In this document: positions 48,103 to 60,069 of the stretch, in pieces
Numbering within the stretch: the first letter of the stretch is position 1
Layout of the letters: every line of letters starts with the position of its first letter
Origin: Mactra quadrangularis
Lineage: Eukaryota; Mollusca; Bivalvia; Venerida; Mactridae
Reading direction: 5' to 3'
NCBI GenBank assembly: GCA_025267735.1
Contig: CM046297.1
Location: 33,506,011 to 33,570,010 of the forward strand
DNA length: 64,000 nt
The notes under the pieces: generated by a model
Told to the model about the DNA's origin: nothing
What the model saw: only the letters and a program-made list of their open reading frames with translations
Databases searched by the model: none
Position numbers and translations under genes: made by a program

Positions 48103-48722
48103 GTAAGGTGTTTTTCAAACGTATATAGCATGCATGCATTCTTCACAACAAACTTTCATCAGCACTAGGCATTCGAACTGTCAAAAATTGAATTTATTAC
48201 TGGACCGGATAAAAGTTTACTGAACCAAACACTTTTTAGCAATATGGTGAAATATGCCACCAATTTAATGATATAGAATAATATATCCTTAAATTAAGCA
48301 ATATTACAAATAAAGATAGTTAAGTGGGTATGTAAACCGTGGCCGTAAAATGTTTATGGACCGTCGGACCACTCTTATTCTTAAAGTCAAAGGACCGACC
48401 GCGACTTTGATGGACTCAGTACTCTTGCTAAATTTAAAGACTGCATTCATTTACACAATTTTAATTCGACTATTTATCTGGCTGGATATCTATTGGACTA
48501 TATTGTAGCGCATTACACCATGTAATAAGTACTGCGATGCATATACTTATGGTGCGAATAAAATTCCTATTACAAAAGAGATAACTAAAAACCCCGTGTT
48601 TTGAAACGCCGAAAATTTCATTTTTTTGTCTTTTAGTGAATCGTATGATTTAAACAGTTTAAGACCGCATGTATTTCTTAAATGAAAATATTGGTATGTT
48701 GGATCTGTGTTTTGCATTTTAG

Positions 48723-49062
48723 GTTACTAATGATCTTCATCCGGCCTTACCATTTGCAAAAAATAAATCTGAAACACCACACTCTACTAACGTGAAAGTA
48801 GTTTTGAAATCCATTCCAAATGTGATATTTTTTCCGAAATCTGAGAGGCGTCCGACTGTAATTGCACAAAGTCGACAGATTGGACCGCTACCTTCTCCAC
48901 AAACAAAAAATGATCCTGTACCTCGAAAAAGTAAACAAGATCTACAAAGAGAGCATGATGAGACAAAATGTGCGGAATTTGCAGCAATGGTTAACATTTT
49001 TAAGCCAATGATTGTGCAAAACATACTTGTACATGATATTCTTCCTCTGCTGCCCTTCTTAG
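48723..49062 (+). pseudogene. Locus C exon with first half of CARD 1
   Basis: A 340-bp open exon follows ATTTTAG and ends at GTAAGA in phase 1, exactly as in locus A exon 3. The N-terminal part is a diverged Pro/Lys-rich linker. The C-terminal part ends IVQNILVHDILPLLPFL, matching the CARD 1 helices of locus A. Confidence 0.7.
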
Positions 49063-49681
49063 GTAAGATTTCTATCGAGTGCATTCCAAAAAGTTATTAT
49101 AGATACCATATCACAGTTTAATAGTGTAACTTGTATTAAAATAATTTGAAGGTTTATTATGGTTACAGCAAAATATTGTGAAGGTCATATTACGACGGTT
49201 AGTCAAACTACAACAATTCCTGGATTTTCCATTAACCAGTTACAAGCGCATGGACAATGACTGACACGTGTTATACACGAATAAGAATAATCGGTAGGAT
49301 GGCCTCAGAAAATATTCCACAACCAATGTCGACGTAAATGATGATTGTATGACAATGCCTTGAATTATTAATAGTTCACATTGCCAGAAAAAAAAAGGTT
49401 CTGGAATTTGCAGTAATGAAAAAGCTGTAAATACCTAACACAGCAATGAATGGGATCAATTTTCATATATGATGATTATATACAATTCAATTTGTGATTC
49501 TTTAACAAAAATGTTTTTAGATGTCACAGAAAATGAAAATGAGTACCTTAAAATTTGCAATGACGATGTTCAAGTTTCTTTTGTTTTATTGATTGTCTTG
49601 GCACGAGTCTTTTACAAAACCATGAATGTTAAAACGCGAGCAGAAACCAACTTAACAAATGATGTCAATTTTTATCTACTG

Positions 49682-49816
49682 ATAACCATGATGATGTATA
49701 TGCAGAATTGAAACTACGCTCTGAAAAGAATGCTGTGGTTATGTTACTGAATGAATTAGAACGAAGTAAAGAAATTGGAAAATGGAACAAATTTATTGAT
49801 GCATTGGTGCAATGTG
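49682..49816 (+). pseudogene. Locus C exon with second half of CARD 1, acceptor lost
   Basis: It encodes DNHDDVYAELKLRSEKNAV and KWNKFIDALVQCG and ends at a GTAAGT donor in phase 1. The position of the expected acceptor reads TG in place of AG. An upstream TTTTTAG at 49,520 would open a longer exon, but its frame stops before reaching this CARD half. Confidence 0.65.
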
Positions 49817-50122
49817 GTAAGTAGATATCGGTTCCAAACAAATTTTAATTATGATATTGTAATTAAGTGTCTCATAATATTTCCAGACTTTAAGACATTG
49901 GCGGAACATATAGATATATTACGATAATTTTAATTCAGGTCGAGTACAAGTTACAGTATGTCAATTGTATCTGAATCTTATGAGTCAATTGTTCATTCGG
50001 ATGTTTCATTACTTTCTACAAATGAGTCGTGTGTTGATGAACTACGATAATTGTTTAAGATTATGTCACAAGAGATATTTTATATTTCTAAGACAATTGT
50101 TCAATAATCCGGTCTTTTTCAG

Positions 50123-50474
50123 GTTACTCATATATTGTGGATATTTTTCGTGGTTACAAGTTCATTAACCGGGGTTATCAATTGGAATATCTTAAAAATT
50201 TAACACCTGTGATTGCAAAGCAGATCTCTCCGCGTGAGCTCATGCCTTACCTGATGCACTATGATTTCCTAGGTGACACAGATAGAGATTATATTCTTTG
50301 TGAATGTAAATAACCGCGGAGAATATGCAGCAGCATTGACACTGCTCGATAGAATAACAAAGAAACATAGAGATTGGTACAGATTATTTATCAAGGCTTT
50401 GGAAGATGCTAAATATGAAGAAGTGGCAGTAAATCTACGAATTGAGAATTCAATGAAAAGCGGACGCGTTAAAG
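50123..50474 (+). pseudogene. Locus C exon with CARD 2, frameshifted
   Basis: The exon starts after TTTTTCAG with GYSYIVDIFRGYKFINRG, carries ELMPYLMHYDFLGDTD, then meets TAA after CECK. A +1 shift at about 50,307 restores NRGEYAAALTLLDRI and RDWYRLFIKALED through to a GTATTT donor. Length is 352 bp against 351 in locus A, consistent with one inserted base. Confidence 0.75.
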
Positions 50475-50619
50475 GTATTTTTGGCGATTTATACTGTTTC
50501 GTTATGAATCTTACCGATTTTGCTTTGCTTTACAAATGTTTCTTTACTGTTTAGGTTCATAATGGTATAGTGTAGCAGAGGTATGATACGATGTTTGTAC
50601 TCACTTGCAATCAAGCTAG

Positions 50620-50960
50620 ATTTAAGGCAATGTAATAGAGTATCCACTTACTATTTGAGAGGTTGTGTGTTTGTTTCTCAGTTCGGACCATGGATTTTAT
50701 TAGGTTACATTTGGCGCTAATAGTTGGACACTAGGCATTATGTTTTCGCTTCCGAAGATTATCCTCAGAAATTTAGCTTCAAGAATTTGTGGACGGATTT
50801 CCTCAGAGGAGGGGTGTATGAGACGTATGATACCACACTTATACTCCCTTGAGTTCAACCTAGGTTTTATGGTAACTTAGTGGAGAGCCCACTAACAACT
50901 CGAGATGTTGTGGGTTCAAATCTCAGTTTTTCAAATTTCTGATTTTTTATCAGTACTGTT
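50620..50960 (+). repeat. Two degenerate SINE-like units in a locus C intron
   Basis: GTATCCACTTACTATTTGAG..GTTTCTCAG and GAGCCCACTAACAACTCGAG..GGTTCAAATCTCAG are parallel. The second contains a B-box-like GGTTCAAATCTC. Confidence 0.5.
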
Positions 50961-51191
50961 GAATCAATCGTGTCTTGTTTTAGGAACGCTGTAAGAAATT
51001 GTCAATGTCTATGGTACATGTACATATAACTTTTTCTCAGGAGATAATATTTACTTTTTCTGATAAACATATATAGAAAGGCACATAAGTCAGCAGTCAT
51101 AGTTATTTCAAAAACAAATTTCAATCGAAACTAGATAACTGCATGGCTTTGTGTATTACGATAATTACTTGATTATTTTGTTTGTTTGTAG

Positions 51192-51675
51192 ATAGTGATG
51201 GTAACTTCTATGAGGATTATGTTCATCGTGACAGAGAGACTGAAGCCGCTCCGTTAAGTAATGGAGCACCTTGTGGAATACAAGGTGGAATACCTAGGAC
51301 TCCAATTAGAAATAAAAGAGGGGTTTAATTACCACCTCCTCCTATGCTTGAAAATGATGAAGATGTTGACAATAATCAACCAACCATCAGATGCAAGTCT
51401 TCTAATGTAAGTGAAGAAATCAATTTGGAAGATGTATGCGATGACATCATTTTTGAACAGCCAAATACACAGCCTAAGCATACTAATCCTAAATTTATCC
51501 AATTAGAAGAAGAAATAAATGAGCTAGTTTTGAAGGAAAAAGAAATTTATATAGAGGCTAACCTATTCAAGAGAAAATTTTATCATTGTAAGAACATTGT
51601 TGAAACTAAGAAAAAGATGAGACAACTACAGATTCAAATTGAAGAAATGGAAAAAAATGGCGGCCTTAAATGAAG
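51192..51675 (+). pseudogene. Locus C coiled-coil exon with in-frame stop
   Basis: It begins after GTTTGTAG and ends at GTGAGA. It is longer than locus A exon 6, with an added Pro-rich segment around LPPPPMLENDE. TAA at 51326-51328 interrupts the frame. The coiled coil (FIQLEEEINELVLKEKEIY onward) is then open until an extra A near 51,655. Removing that A gives MAALNE before the donor, parallel to IAAFTE in locus A. Confidence 0.65.
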
Positions 51676-52374
51676 GTGAGACTATTTCTGGACTATTTTA
51701 TTATCTTTGTTTTATACTTACACACAATATCAAAGTCATCCAGAAATAAAATTTACAGATAATAAGAGATATGTATGACACATGTAGCGCAGTGGAGAAA
51801 CAATGATTTTCGATACGGATATCACGGGTTTTATTCTTTGTTACTGCTTATATTTAATATCAAATGTACTCCGTAAAGAGAGAAGTTGTCGATGATTGTA
51901 TTAGTTGTGTATATTTTATACTAAACATTGGTTGCTACCTTTATATTCAAAATTGAAATCTATTTCGTGTGTTTGCATTTTTATCAAGACGTTTATTAGA
52001 CTTCTTATATTCAATTGTGTATCTTTTGTGGGCGAATACATTGACAACACATGGTAAACATTAAAGTGTTTATAAGTGTTGAGATGTTTATTGATATCTA
52101 GACAAAAAACAAATGAGAATCAAGTTTTCCGAAGGGTTACGGGATCGAATCCCCCCAAAGTGTATATGTCTATATCTCACGATTTTTTTGTACATAAATT
52201 TCACTAAGTATATTTTAATATTGGCCATGCATCCAAAAGACCAAATCACAAAGAAATTTTATCAAAATACACGCCCGAGAATTAATTCAAATAGTTGAAC
52301 ATCATTTTCTTATTTTCGGTTGACCAACCGAAAATTAAATCTGATTTCCGAAGCGGAATCAAGCGGAATCTTAC

Positions 52375-52480
52375 GATGTTTCGCGCATGCGCCGTCAACT
52401 GTTTACATTTAAAGATGGCGACGCCCATGAGAAAAAGAGAAGAAGGTACTGGCCGATCGAAATTACCTGATTCCACGTAA
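52375..52480 (+). promoter_or_regulatory. CpG-type promoter or first exon with NRF1- and YY1-like sites
   Basis: CGCGCATGCGCCG fits the NRF1 palindrome (TGCGCATGCGC core). Thirty bases later AAGATGGCGAC matches the YY1-type translation-start motif. The ATG opens MATPMRKREEG, which runs to a possible donor GTACTG or, unspliced, to a stop at 52,480. No downstream exon could be joined with confidence. It may be the 5' end of a plus-strand gene whose exons lie to the right. Confidence 0.5.
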
Positions 52481-52499
52481 AATAGAAAATTTTGGAGAA

Positions 52500-54600
52500 G
52501 AATGTCGCCGCAAACAAATTAAAAGGATATATTGGGCTGAAATCAAGATACAATGGATGTAATTAAGCTGAAATTCGGCTTGAAAGTGACATTGAACTTG
52601 AAGCATTTCTTCGATGCGTAACTTCCAGTAAGTACAATTCTATGGTAAAACTAATAACTAACGTTTAATGTATTGTTTTGTGACTCAAATACGTCCAAAA
52701 TGTGGACTTTTTTGTATGCGATGAATTAAAAATTTGATGCATCAGAGATATAGTCCCTGGATGCATACAGATTGAATGTTTTTAATATTTTATTGTAATG
52801 GGGCTCCTTATGGGGAAATTTTGATGGCTGTCAAGTTTTCTTGTGCCAAGTTAAGGATGAGGTATGAATATTGTTGCTGTTGTATTTTCAAGGTGTTTTG
52901 TGTGACAATTTTGATTTTTTCAGGTAATAATGTGACTAGATTGCTGGGGAGGGGGTTACAATTTAAATTTCAGACATGAAAATGTTGATTATTCCTGATT
53001 ATAAGTACTGTGAGTCTGACTTTATCTTGATTTTATGTTGCACATTTTTTCTGACTCTTGTCAGTTTTCACGATTTGCTTTCTACATAGAATTAGATGTT
53101 GTTTTCTTATATATTTTTATCATATCTGCATCAATACAAAGCTACAGTCAACAACCATTTTGTTTCGGTTAAGAGTGTGAAAATAGGTAAGACATATTAT
53201 AGGTAGATAGTTAAAACATTGAGAATTGATAAAAGCTATTATTTACTGCTTTACATGACCCTGGCCAGGCCTGTCCAGCTTTCTGAAGAGGTCTTTCGGA
53301 ATTTTCACAACCAATAAAGGTCAAATTAACCTTCATTGGTTGTACCAGCAGTAAATCTAGGTATAGCCATCTGAGAGAGGATAACCCCTGTCTGAAAGAT
53401 GCCAGATCAGATGTATTGAAGCAGCAGACATTAGTGTCGTGCGGTAGTAAGTTATTCTAATATTTCTTGTAATAATTTCTTGTTCATTTAGTGCTTATAG
53501 TTTTTTTGGAAACCTTTGCAGGTATTAAATTAAGGAAGTCAGAGCTAAGCAATTCTCTTCAATGGCATACGCAACCATTCATGACTTTAACACCCGGACC
53601 ATCCAGATAAAAAGGGGGATCTGAGTCAGAGTCTATGTAAGTAAATCTTATATACTATGCTTTTTATTAAATCTTTTATCTGATATCAATTTATGTTTGA
53701 CTTTATTTCAAATCTAAAACCTCACCCTCATCTTTCTAATATTAGGATAGAAAACAAAATACCAAACTATTAATGATTGATTAAAAAAAAATTGACACAG
53801 TACAAGAAGTTCTAGTGGAAGGTCGCATGCTTATGGGTAGTGGTCTCGGGTTTGAACTCCACTAGGGGCTCTGCTTTCCGCTTTCAAGAAATTTAAAAAC
53901 AGTTGTTGTACGTCAGCCAGGTAAATGGATACTGTGAGAATTACTGAAGGTGATTTAGTTGATCTTGGGTTATCTAAATTCTTACTTTTACTGTGGTCTC
54001 TTTCGAGTCATTTTGATGATAGTTGCTGTTTTTGCTTTTAGTTAATTTACATTAGACACTTTTCGCTCATTAATTTAGTTGAGTTTATTCGACCGGAAGT
54101 AATGAATTAGCTGCTTGCAAAGTGTAGATTGTAAGTCAATTGTCGTGGTATTCACTTTGCCTTTTCTAGCCGTGCTCATTACTTTGAGTCTTGTTCATTT
54201 TAATGACTGCTTTGGTAAGCTTTTATTTATGCATTGTTCGTTGCTGTAAGGTTTGTTGTAACTGTAAGGTTTCGTAGTTTAAGTTCTGTTTATGCGTCAT
54301 GCGCTCAGTTTTTTTCGTTACTTGTTTCTCATGAATTTTTTTAGTTTATGCACATATAATGGTCCAACAGGAATGAACTTATATTTTTAAAACTCTCATC
54401 AATTATTATCATCATTTACAACTTTCTGTATGTAACTTAAAAAATGCATTTTTCTTTTTCACAGCAGTTATATATTTGTATGATAGACATGGTATGGGAT
54501 ATTGAGGTAGCCTTGACAGTGGTATTGAATGGTTTTTGATATTACGTATCTGTAAGTACACCTTTTTGTCATCGTTAATGGTTGTGAATTATTCATATAT
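52500..54600 (+). other. No coding exon recognised downstream of the candidate promoter
   Basis: AT-rich. A splice-like segment at 53,520-53,637 ends with a TATGTAAGT donor-like site and might be a non-coding exon. A B-box-like GGTTTGAACTCC at 53,850 suggests a SINE. Confidence 0.4.
53309..53345. repeat. Short inverted repeat
   Basis: ACAACCAATAAAGGTCA pairs with TGAACGAT-free arm ACCTTCATTGGTTGT across AATTA; the outer ACAACCAAT/ATTGGTTGT arms are perfect. It lies in a long non-coding stretch. Confidence 0.6.
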
Positions 54601-54606
54601 ATTTAT

Positions 54607-54878
54607 TATACCCCCGCTTCGAAGAAGAGGGGGTATACTGTTTTACCCTTGTCCGTGCGTGCGTGCGTCCGTCCGTTACAAAATTTCCGTCGCAGTTTTC
54701 TCAGCAACTATAATATGCAGCAGCCTAATACTTTGCATGTTGCTTCATCCCATAGTCCCATGTGGTGTAAAGCGATTTCATGCTCCTTGCTCATCTACTT
54801 CCTGTTTGTCGCATATTTTTAGATTTCGTTAAATGAAAGTTACATTATGATAGTCATATTTCTCACTGCGGGGGTATC
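54607..54878. repeat. Repeat with TATACCCCCGC inverted ends
   Basis: Starts TATACCCCCGCTTCGAAGAA and ends CTGCGGGGGTATCAC. Near the start lies GTGCGTGCGTGCGTCCGTCC. The layout is like the other GGGCATAT/CGCCCGT-ended repeats here, but without AGGTCA units. Confidence 0.65.
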
Positions 54879-55204
54879 ACTAGTGAGCATTAGCTCACAG
54901 ATTTATTAACCATGGGGCTGATAGTTATTGAAAGCACCGAGTGAATGTTTAATTATCATTTAGTGTAATGTGAACAAGAATGAGATTTCTATTATTTTTG
55001 ATGACTCGCATGTATTGACTGGATGTAAAATGGACATACCTTAATTGTTGATACCGTTTGATATAAATTATGTATTATTCGAGTACTCACTGTGTAACAG
55101 GCATACACCTGTACCGAGTAATAGTTTGACCATGAATGGATTGTGTCAGTGAATAATGACAAATATGTGTAAGTTACATTAGTACTGTATTGTTTTGTTT
55201 TTTT

Positions 55205-55490
55205 ATTTATTGGAGTTAACGCCGTGTCTACACAATTTAGGTCATTTTACGGCGCCCAGCGCACCTAACCTAGCTTTCCTGCACCATTGTCTATAACCAG
55301 TACTCACCTACCCTTCCACAAGGCCGGAAACTTCTCCATATTATCTAATAAATGAAGGAAAATCGACATTTTTGTCAAATTTTCATGGAAGGGTATAACC
55401 TCCCCGGTTGGGATTCGAACCCGCACCCCCTTGGGCATGAGTATCCAAATCCCAGTGCGCTACCAACTGCGCTATCGACCCGGGTTAGGT
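55205..55490 (-). repeat. tRNA-derived SINE with clear pol III boxes
   Basis: On the minus strand the head reads CGATAGCGCAGTTGGTAGCG (A box) and later GTGCGGGTTCGAATCCCAAC (B box), then a body ending in TGACCTAAATTGTGTAGAC and a GGCGTTAACTCC tail. The body is shared, in reverse complement, with 32,270-32,470. It folds only partly as a tRNA, so it is not called a tRNA gene. Confidence 0.78.
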
Positions 55491-56236
55491 ACTGTATGGT
55501 TTTATTTGTGTATTTTATTACTGGAGTAAATCACTGATTGTCACTAAATGTCATTGAATATACTTTTTAATTTGATGTATCATCAACTGATGTTCAGTAT
55601 ATAAACAAAGAAATCAAACTGAATTGTTGTTATCTATGTATTGAAGAGACTTTACCACTTTTTCAATAGAATTAGCAGAGTTACATTACAAAATTGTAAG
55701 ATGAGCTGAACATGTTTATTGAAGCAGACTTTTGACCTTTGACCGTTTTGAAAAGCATTTTAAATTACATAATTGGATTTGGCGATACATATATGTACTT
55801 GTTTTTTTTTAAATTTCAACCAGTTGCCATGGAATGTTTTGAGATGATAAACATACAATTATATATATAATGTTGTTGAAACTGTTAAAAATGTGTGCTT
55901 TATTTTCCTTACTCTCTTTTATGTGCAGATTCAAGTTATGTATGTCAGTAATTGAAGTACATTACACATGTGATATTGTATTGAGGTTAGGAGCTCCTGA
56001 TTGTCCAGAATAGAACCAATGGGTTCCTGTGACATGGATGGTGAGCCAGCTAGGTAATTTTTAGTATTTTTTCACTCTATTTCTAGTTTTAGTAATCAGC
56101 TTCAATGAAGCAAAACTGGTTTAGAATTTACAACTAGGTTGTAAATATTTTCATCATTAGTATTTGAATCCACTTGTGGTCTGTTAATTCACTTGAGAAG
56201 TACATATAGACTGTGAAACTTGTCTACAACAACCTC

Positions 56237-56325
56237 TCTTAGAGGGACCATCTGATCAAAACAACCTTTTTACTTATGGTGAATAAGTAAAGAGGTTGTT
56301 TTGGTCAGATGGTCCCTCTAATTTG
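56237..56325. repeat. Palindromic MITE-like hairpin
   Basis: TAGAGGGACCATCTGATCAA at the left pairs with TTGGTCAGATGGTCCCTCTA at the right, with AACAACCT/AGGTTGTT inside. Nearly the whole segment folds on itself. Confidence 0.85.
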
Positions 56326-56579
56326 ATGGTTGTTCCACTATACTAGTTCAATGTACTATTTTTGAAGACAGGATGTTGTCTAAAGTAAATCATTTGAATT
56401 ACTGTAAGGCCAAGTAACTATAGCATTTGTTTGACTTCAGGCAAACATAATCTCTGCTTGGGATGCAATTTGTCTACGTATTGTTTAAAATATTTGGACC
56501 ATAAGCTTTGATGTGATACTGATATAATAATTCAGTTTGTCAGTGATTGACAACTGCCCTATATAATTAAAACCATTTG

Positions 56580-56710
56580 TGGAAGGGAGAATGGCCATAG
56601 AAATAATTTCAAGACCAAGCTCCATGAAAGTATGCCCTGCCTGGGAAGCAAACTCATGACCCCTCGATAAGTAGACTTGCATGCTTCCAACTGAGCTATC
56701 GGGCGGCTGT
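56580..56710 (-). repeat. tRNA-derived SINE head
   Basis: Minus strand: CGCCCGATAGCTCAGTTGGA, then GGTCATGAGTTTGCTTCCCA, then GGCATACTTTCATGGAGCTT. The same head and body type as 22,590 and 24,365. Confidence 0.7.
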
Positions 56711-56999
56711 ACTATAATTAAATCACTATGACTGTATATATTTGTGTAATTTAACAGTGCACTTAATGTGTATTTAATTTATTTCTGTGTAATTCATCAG
56801 CATAATTTGCTCAATTGGTAAAATCATTGGACTGAAATGTAGGACACTTGGTGCACTGGTTTATTAATTTTTCCTGGGCTTACAATGTAAGAAATTTTAC
56901 TTAAAGTTTAACATTACATTTTGTATACTATTATTTCAGCCTAGCTACGGGAAAATGTAAGGAAAGTCAAAATAAAAAGAGTGCATGCTGTTTTCAGTA

Positions 57000-58300
57000 A
57001 CAGTTTTGTTGATCCATATGAGTAAGTACGTTTTCAAATAAGTAAATTTTTAAACACAGCGTACTAAGAAATACTTTCAATTACAACTAAATCTATTAAA
57101 CCTTTTAAATATAGTCTAAGTTTTTTAAATACCATGTCCGTAAACATAATGTGTAAATTGTCCTTACATTTAACATTGTACAGGATGTGGTTGGATTTTG
57201 CATTCATGATAAATAATAAGTATACAAACACGTTTATATACCCATGCTATTTTTTTCACGTTTTTCCTGAAAAGCATGTAATATTATTAGAATGCAAAAA
57301 TGCCTTTTCCATCAAAATACATTTTACAAAACTGGAGATATTGTGAAATAATATAATTTAGGGTTCATGTTAAAATGCACATTTGTTGTGAAACTAACAA
57401 CAACATGTGGAGTATATCTAAGTATATTCAAGAACATAAAATGTTACATGTGTAAAGAAACTTTTGGACCCTAGTGTATGTATAAAGTACTAACTTATTC
57501 AGTTTGGTGATAGTTGATTAATATGTTAATATTTTTCCATGAACAATTGACTTTCTCAAGAGGTCACATTGATGCACAAAATGTCAATATTTTAAGCATA
57601 GTCAGATGTTACTTATTCATATGCTTATTTTCATTTCAGGGTGGGTAAGGTCTTAGATAAAAAAGCAACAGATGTTCTGTGACAGAGATGAAAATACAGG
57701 ACAGTTATCAACTCATAGAAAGTTTAATAAAAAGTTTTTTTCTCTGTAAGCAATGGATTAGGTAGTAATTAACTAGCCAGCGGTCTTATCCCCGGGATGA
57801 TCTATGAAGAATCTTGTCAACAATTGTCCCAGTTTTGCCAGTTCCATGAACTTAAAAGTAGACTCTTTAAAATGTTGCGCTATATTTCTTATTATACTAA
57901 TGTGCTAAATATTACAGGTTTCTACTTGACGATACTCTCATTCATAATATTACATTAAAGGCACAGTCAGACTGTCAGTATTGTGCAACCATATCACATT
58001 TATTTGGCTTTTAAAGCGGTTATATTCTATACACATTACACAGCCATTTTCTTATTCCTATTTACACTACTGTTGTATGCATTGCCGCTACACAATCCAA
58101 AATGATAAAAAATTTGAATATTGTAAGTTTTGACCATTTTGCTGTGAACCTTTTTTATGTATTATAATGGATCATAATACCATCGAGATAGCGACCTTTA
58201 CTTTATTTGTTCTATGGTTAAATAAAACTTGTTCATTGAGAGTAATTTGTCATATTATATAAATGTATAGATTCATGCTCTAAAGCCCTGCATCACTTTT
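57000..58300. other. No gene seen
   Basis: AT-rich intergenic or intronic sequence without recognisable domains or strong repeats. Confidence 0.5.
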
Positions 58301-60045
58301 TATACGCCCGTTTTGAAAAAAACGGACGTATTATGTTTTGATGTTGTCCGTCTGTCCGTCCGTGGACAATTGCTTGTCCGGATGATAACTCAAGAAAGGA
58401 TGTACCTAGGTTCCTCAAATTAAAATTTTATGTGTGGATAACCCTTGGGTGGAGGAGGTTCCCTATTGATTTTGAGACCACAGGGTCAAAGGTCAAGGTC
58501 ACTGGGACTTAAAATAGGTAAAACTTGTCCAGACAATAACTGAACCACCAATGTACCTAGGTTCACCAAATTTTATGTGAGGGTAGCGCTTGTCTCAAGG
58601 ATATGCCCTATTGGTTTTGGGACTCCTGGGTCAAAGGTCAAGGTCACAGAGGCATCATATTGAAAAACCTTGTTCGGACAATAACTCATCAACGACTGTA
58701 CCTAGGTTCACAAAATTTATGTGAAGGTAGCACTTGTGTCAAGGATGTTCCCTATAAGTTTTGGGGCCCCAGGCCCAAAGGTCAAGGTCACAGAGGCATC
58801 ATATGGAAAAACCTAGTCCAGACAATAACTGAACCACCAATGTACCTAGGTTCACTAAATTTTATGTGAGAGTAGCCCATGTGTCAAGGTTATGCCCTAA
58901 TGTTTTTGGGGCCCCTGGGTCAAAAGTCAAGGTCACAGTGGCATCTTATTGAAAAACATTGTCCGGGTAATAACTCATCAATGACTGCACCTAGGTTTAC
59001 CAAATTTCATGTGAGAGTAGCCCATGTGTCAAGGTTATGCCCTAATGTTTTTGGGGCCCCTGGGTCAAAAGTCAAGGTCACAGTGGCATCTTATTGAAAA
59101 ACATTGTCTGGGTAATAACTCATCAATGACTGCACCTAGGTTCACCAAATTTCATGTGAGAGTAGCCCATGTGTCAAGGATGTTCCCTATTGGTTTTTGG
59201 GGCCCCTGGGTCAAGTTTAAACCATCATCCAGAAGATATCAAATTACCAAGCAGTGACTTCAAATGTTCAATCAATATGTTAATAAAGTCAAAATGGCAA
59301 ACAATGGAAATAATGCTATATTTAATAAGTAGCCCATGTGTCAAGGATGTTCCCTATTGGTTTTGGGTCAAAACTGGATCAAAGGTCAAGGTCACAGGGG
59401 CATCATATGGAAAAACCTTGCCAGGACAATAACTAAACAATGATTGTACCTAGGTTAACCAATATTTATTTGGATCAGCCCATTTGTCAAGATGTAATGT
59501 GTTGATAGCTCTTTGGTAGAAGATGTTTCCTTTTGATTTGGAGACCCCAGGGTCAGAAGTCAAAGTCACTGGGACATAATTTATATTGAAACATTTTCCG
59601 GACAATAACTCAATAATGATTGTACCTAGGTTTACCAAATTTTATTTAAGGGTAGCCTTAATGTCTAGCATATGCCCCTTTGGTTTTAGGCCCCTGGGTT
59701 AAAGGTCAAAGTCACAAGGAAATCATGAGGAAAAACCTTGTCCAACAACCAACTTTATCTAAGATCACCAAATTTTAAGTATCAATACTCTTTTTTCTCT
59801 TTGGGTCAAGGGTGAGAACTTTTGGTTCTGAGGCCCCAGGGTCAAGGTCACTGGAAGTTTGTATGGGAAAACTTTGTGTCGGTGATAACTCAACCATAGC
59901 TGTACCTAGGTTCTCAAAATCTTTGCTTTGGATAGCCCTCCAGTTAAGGATGGGACCTATTCTGAGATCCCGGGGTCATTGGTCAAGGTCACAGGGACTT
60001 CATATGAGATAGAACACAGCATGGACTGCACACGGGCGTATAATG
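58301..60045 (+). repeat. AGGTCAAGGTCA tandem array, copy 2, with short terminal inverted repeats
   Basis: Same family as 19,251-20,950. It starts TATACGCCCGTTTTG and ends CACGGGCGTATAATG, giving a 10-bp inverted terminus (TATACGCCCG). Around ten units of about 145 bp; two neighbours at 58,879 and 59,024 are nearly identical. One unit is interrupted by about 115 bp of unrelated sequence at 59,216-59,330. Confidence 0.85.
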
Positions 60046-60069
60046 CCCAGCCCAGCAGAGCTCTTTTTA

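Larger units (their letters stand above)
46855..51675 (+). pseudogene. Tandem-CARD coiled-coil paralogue, locus C, probably disabled
   Basis: Putative exons are 46855-46955, 47461-47525, 47901-48102, 48723-49062, 49682-49816, 50123-50474 and 51192-51675, with phases compatible with locus A. Four defects are visible. The acceptor before 49682 reads CTACTG, not CTACAG. One extra base near 50,307 shifts frame inside CARD 2 (ECK then a stop). A TAA lies in frame at 51326-51328. One extra A in the run near 51,655 shifts frame just before the donor. No copy of the locus A final exon was found downstream. Sequencing error could explain the two single-base shifts, but not easily all four. The first two exons have no counterpart in A and are tentative. 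Confidence 0.68.

Noticed and set aside
48737..49084. 115-codon minus-strand frame
   Set aside because: Antisense to the locus C CARD 1 exon, whose plus-strand frame has splice sites and homology.
49521..49711. Alternative locus C exon after TTTTTAG reading DVTENENEYLKIC
   Set aside because: It stops before the CARD half and has no counterpart in A or B. Kept only as a possible cryptic exon.
55405..55480. Possible tRNA gene with good A and B boxes on the minus strand
   Set aside because: It is fused to a repeated body shared with 32,270-32,470 and has no clean acceptor stem, so a tRNA-derived SINE explains it better.
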